Of a DNA stretch of 42,373 nt, positions 41,036 through 42,373 are shown piece after piece. Source of the stretch: Asparagopsis taxiformis (lineage: Eukaryota > Rhodophyta > Florideophyceae > Bonnemaisoniales > Bonnemaisoniaceae); the NCBI GenBank assembly GCA_030407315.1, contig JALQPE010002370.1:1-42373 (forward strand), in the 5' to 3' direction. Every line of letters starts with the position of its first letter. Position 1 is the stretch's first letter. A model generated the notes under the pieces. That model had not been told where the DNA came from. It did not search any database and saw nothing but the letters and a program-made list of their open reading frames with translations. A program made the position numbers and the translations under genes.

Positions 41036-42237
41036 ATGTGTACCAACTGGAAGGATTCGTATGAAGTCGGCACTGGTCTGGTATACTTCAACAGTTGCCG
41101 AACGGAAATCAATGAGCGAGGGTATACGGTGATGCACAATTTCGCGGATGTAAGCTTCCTCGATGCGTCGGACAAGTTCCCATTTGACTTGGGTCTCATG
41201 GAAGAAATTCCTAACCAGGAATTGTTTCGGTACTTTTTGGGAACGTGGGAGGGGAGCAGGTGCACAAGGACCCTGGGAACCGGCAGCTGTGGAGTCCCAT
41301 TGTCAATACAGGGGACGATGAAACAGATGAGAAGAACCGGAATGAGGGGAGGGCTCGCTTCACGTCTACGCGCCACTGTCTGGTTGACTATGCCGAGAAC
41401 GACGAGACGCATACCGACCGGTTCAAGTTTGTGACGCGGCGAGCCCTGCTGGACGTGTGGCTTCGAATCCTTGTCCGGCTGATAGGGGTGGAGGATTGCG
41501 GTTTACCGGGAGAAAAACTTGTCTTGCCGGCATCTGGGGGACGGTTTTTGATAACGGGAAAGGGGTGTCCTCGGCAGGTCCCACACAATGATTTCCCTGT
41601 TCCTCCTCGCGACCGCAAAGATCAACTTCCGGGTTACTTTGTTATTGCCAACGGAGATGACCCATTCCCTATCTGGGTGTGTCCAGGGTCTCACAAGTAT
41701 GTCTTTTCCAAAGCGCTGGAATTAGATATGTACGCCAAGACGATGAAGCTGAAGAAGGTAATCGTTCCGCCACGTTCAGTCTTCATCGGTCACGGCCATG
41801 TACAACATGCCGGGGCAGAGCATGTCGACAGAGTTGTGTCACACACGACAACGAGGTATCACACGTATTTTAGGAATGCGTCGTATCCGATTCCCGACAA
41901 TGTTTCGTTTGGTTTCATCAGGCGGTTGGGATTCGAAGAAGAAGTAATCGCCAATGCTCCGCGCCGGTCTGCCAGGCAAAGTCAACCGGCACCTGTCAAT
42001 GTTCGCCACAAGACAGTTGTTCCCATCCCGGTCAAGAAAAATCGTAGGCCGAAGACAGGGCAGCTCGGAATCATGCGGATGAAGACGGCAGCACCTCGCA
42101 AGAGGAGAGCCCTCACACACGATGAACTAGAAGTCTTGAGCTATTCAACTCCACAGTTGCCGGTAACGCCTATTCTGCCGGGAGATCCTGAATATTTGGG
42201 GACGAAGAGGAAGAACAGTTTTCCGACGGCTAGATAG
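41036..42237 (+). pseudogene. 2OG-Fe(II) oxygenase (PhyH-like), one frameshift
   Basis: The ATG at 41036 is the first in this frame after the ParB TAG, 42 bp downstream. The N-terminal part (NERGYTVMHNFADVSFLDAS, LMEEIPNQELFRYFLGTWEG) is in one frame. Near 41240, in a G-run (gggaggggagc), it switches to another frame and continues (EQVHKDPGNRQLWSPIV) to TAG at 42237. Adding one G would join them. The iron ligands are visible: HND in QVPHNDFPVP, and a distal His in HGHVQHAGAEH, with Arg in TTRYHTYFR as the likely 2OG anchor. The C-terminus is basic. The fold would oxidise a substrate using Fe(II) and 2OG; DNA demethylation is a guess from context, as PhyH-like enzymes have many substrates. The frameshift may be a sequencing error. 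Confidence 0.72.
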
Positions 42238-42373
42238 CTTAACAACAACTACTTTAGCAAACAATTAGAGAATATAATCATCTCCTTTATCACTTTCAAT
42301 CTATGAACCTACTATAATGTACTTCCGTTCCATGCTTTCAAAACTAGATTGTCCATTCCCTCGTGGGTGGAGC

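Overview
The window is nuclear DNA from a eukaryote and consists almost entirely of mobile elements and their cargo. The evidence is a Ty3/gypsy chromovirus, remnants of a C2H2-finger Plavaka/KDZ-like transposase, a large terminal-inverted-repeat (TIR) DNA transposon, SET-domain and 2-oxoglutarate (2OG) oxygenase genes, and no bacterial-style operons. Genes look intron-poor. A TE-rich alga such as a florideophyte red alga would fit, but that is a guess from overall style; no host gene in the window fixes the species.

Region 1 (1-20020) is a giant inverted repeat. Arms 1-4496 and 13316-18242 are reverse complements that differ by indels and by tandem-repeat copy number. Each arm carries a decayed, outward-pointing transposase gene with an N-terminal C2H2 finger, preceded by about 2 kb of non-coding repeats: a 225-bp array, 24-bp and 43-bp tandem repeats, a perfect 38-bp palindrome and an A/T-centred hairpin. 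Between the arms lies a gypsy chromovirus body (gag, protease, RT, RNase H, integrase, chromodomain) with six frame changes, one in-frame TGA and no recognisable LTRs. To the right, the arm's transposase remnant continues past the arm boundary, is interrupted by a hairpin-rich insertion (about 18386-19654), and resumes as a C-terminal fragment (19655-20020).

Region 2 (20112-26802) holds an unrecognised, frame-broken coiled-coil gene (20112-22375, minus). Next to it is a 4.24-kb cassette bounded by ~230-bp inverted repeats (22563-26802). Its one gene joins a beta-class DNA amino-methyltransferase (DPPYN, then a FSGTF motif) to a SET domain. A single in-frame TGA separates the part with DPPYN from the part with the FSGTF motif and SET.

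Region 3 (27084-42237) is a compact plus-strand unit: a small ORF, a ParB-like gene whose ATG overlaps the small ORF's stop (ATGA), and a 2OG-Fe(II) oxygenase lying in the same frame beyond one TAG. An 11,150-bp transposon (27357-38506) has landed in the small ORF. It has 1,792-bp almost identical TIRs and a 4-bp target duplication GGAC. It is visibly more A/T-rich than its surroundings and carries a DUF7869-type transposase (split by one in-frame TAA), a second ParB-like ORF and a second beta-class DNA methyltransferase, again in the same frame and separated by one TAG.

The right-hand 20 kb is therefore a nested set of DNA/chromatin-modification modules on mobile DNA: two amino-methyltransferases (one fused to SET), two ParB-like proteins and a dioxygenase. 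A transposon carrying one such module has inserted into another. How they cooperate (writer, reader or nuclease, possible eraser) is inference. The recurring single in-frame stops at domain boundaries are either decay by C-to-T changes or stop-codon readthrough.
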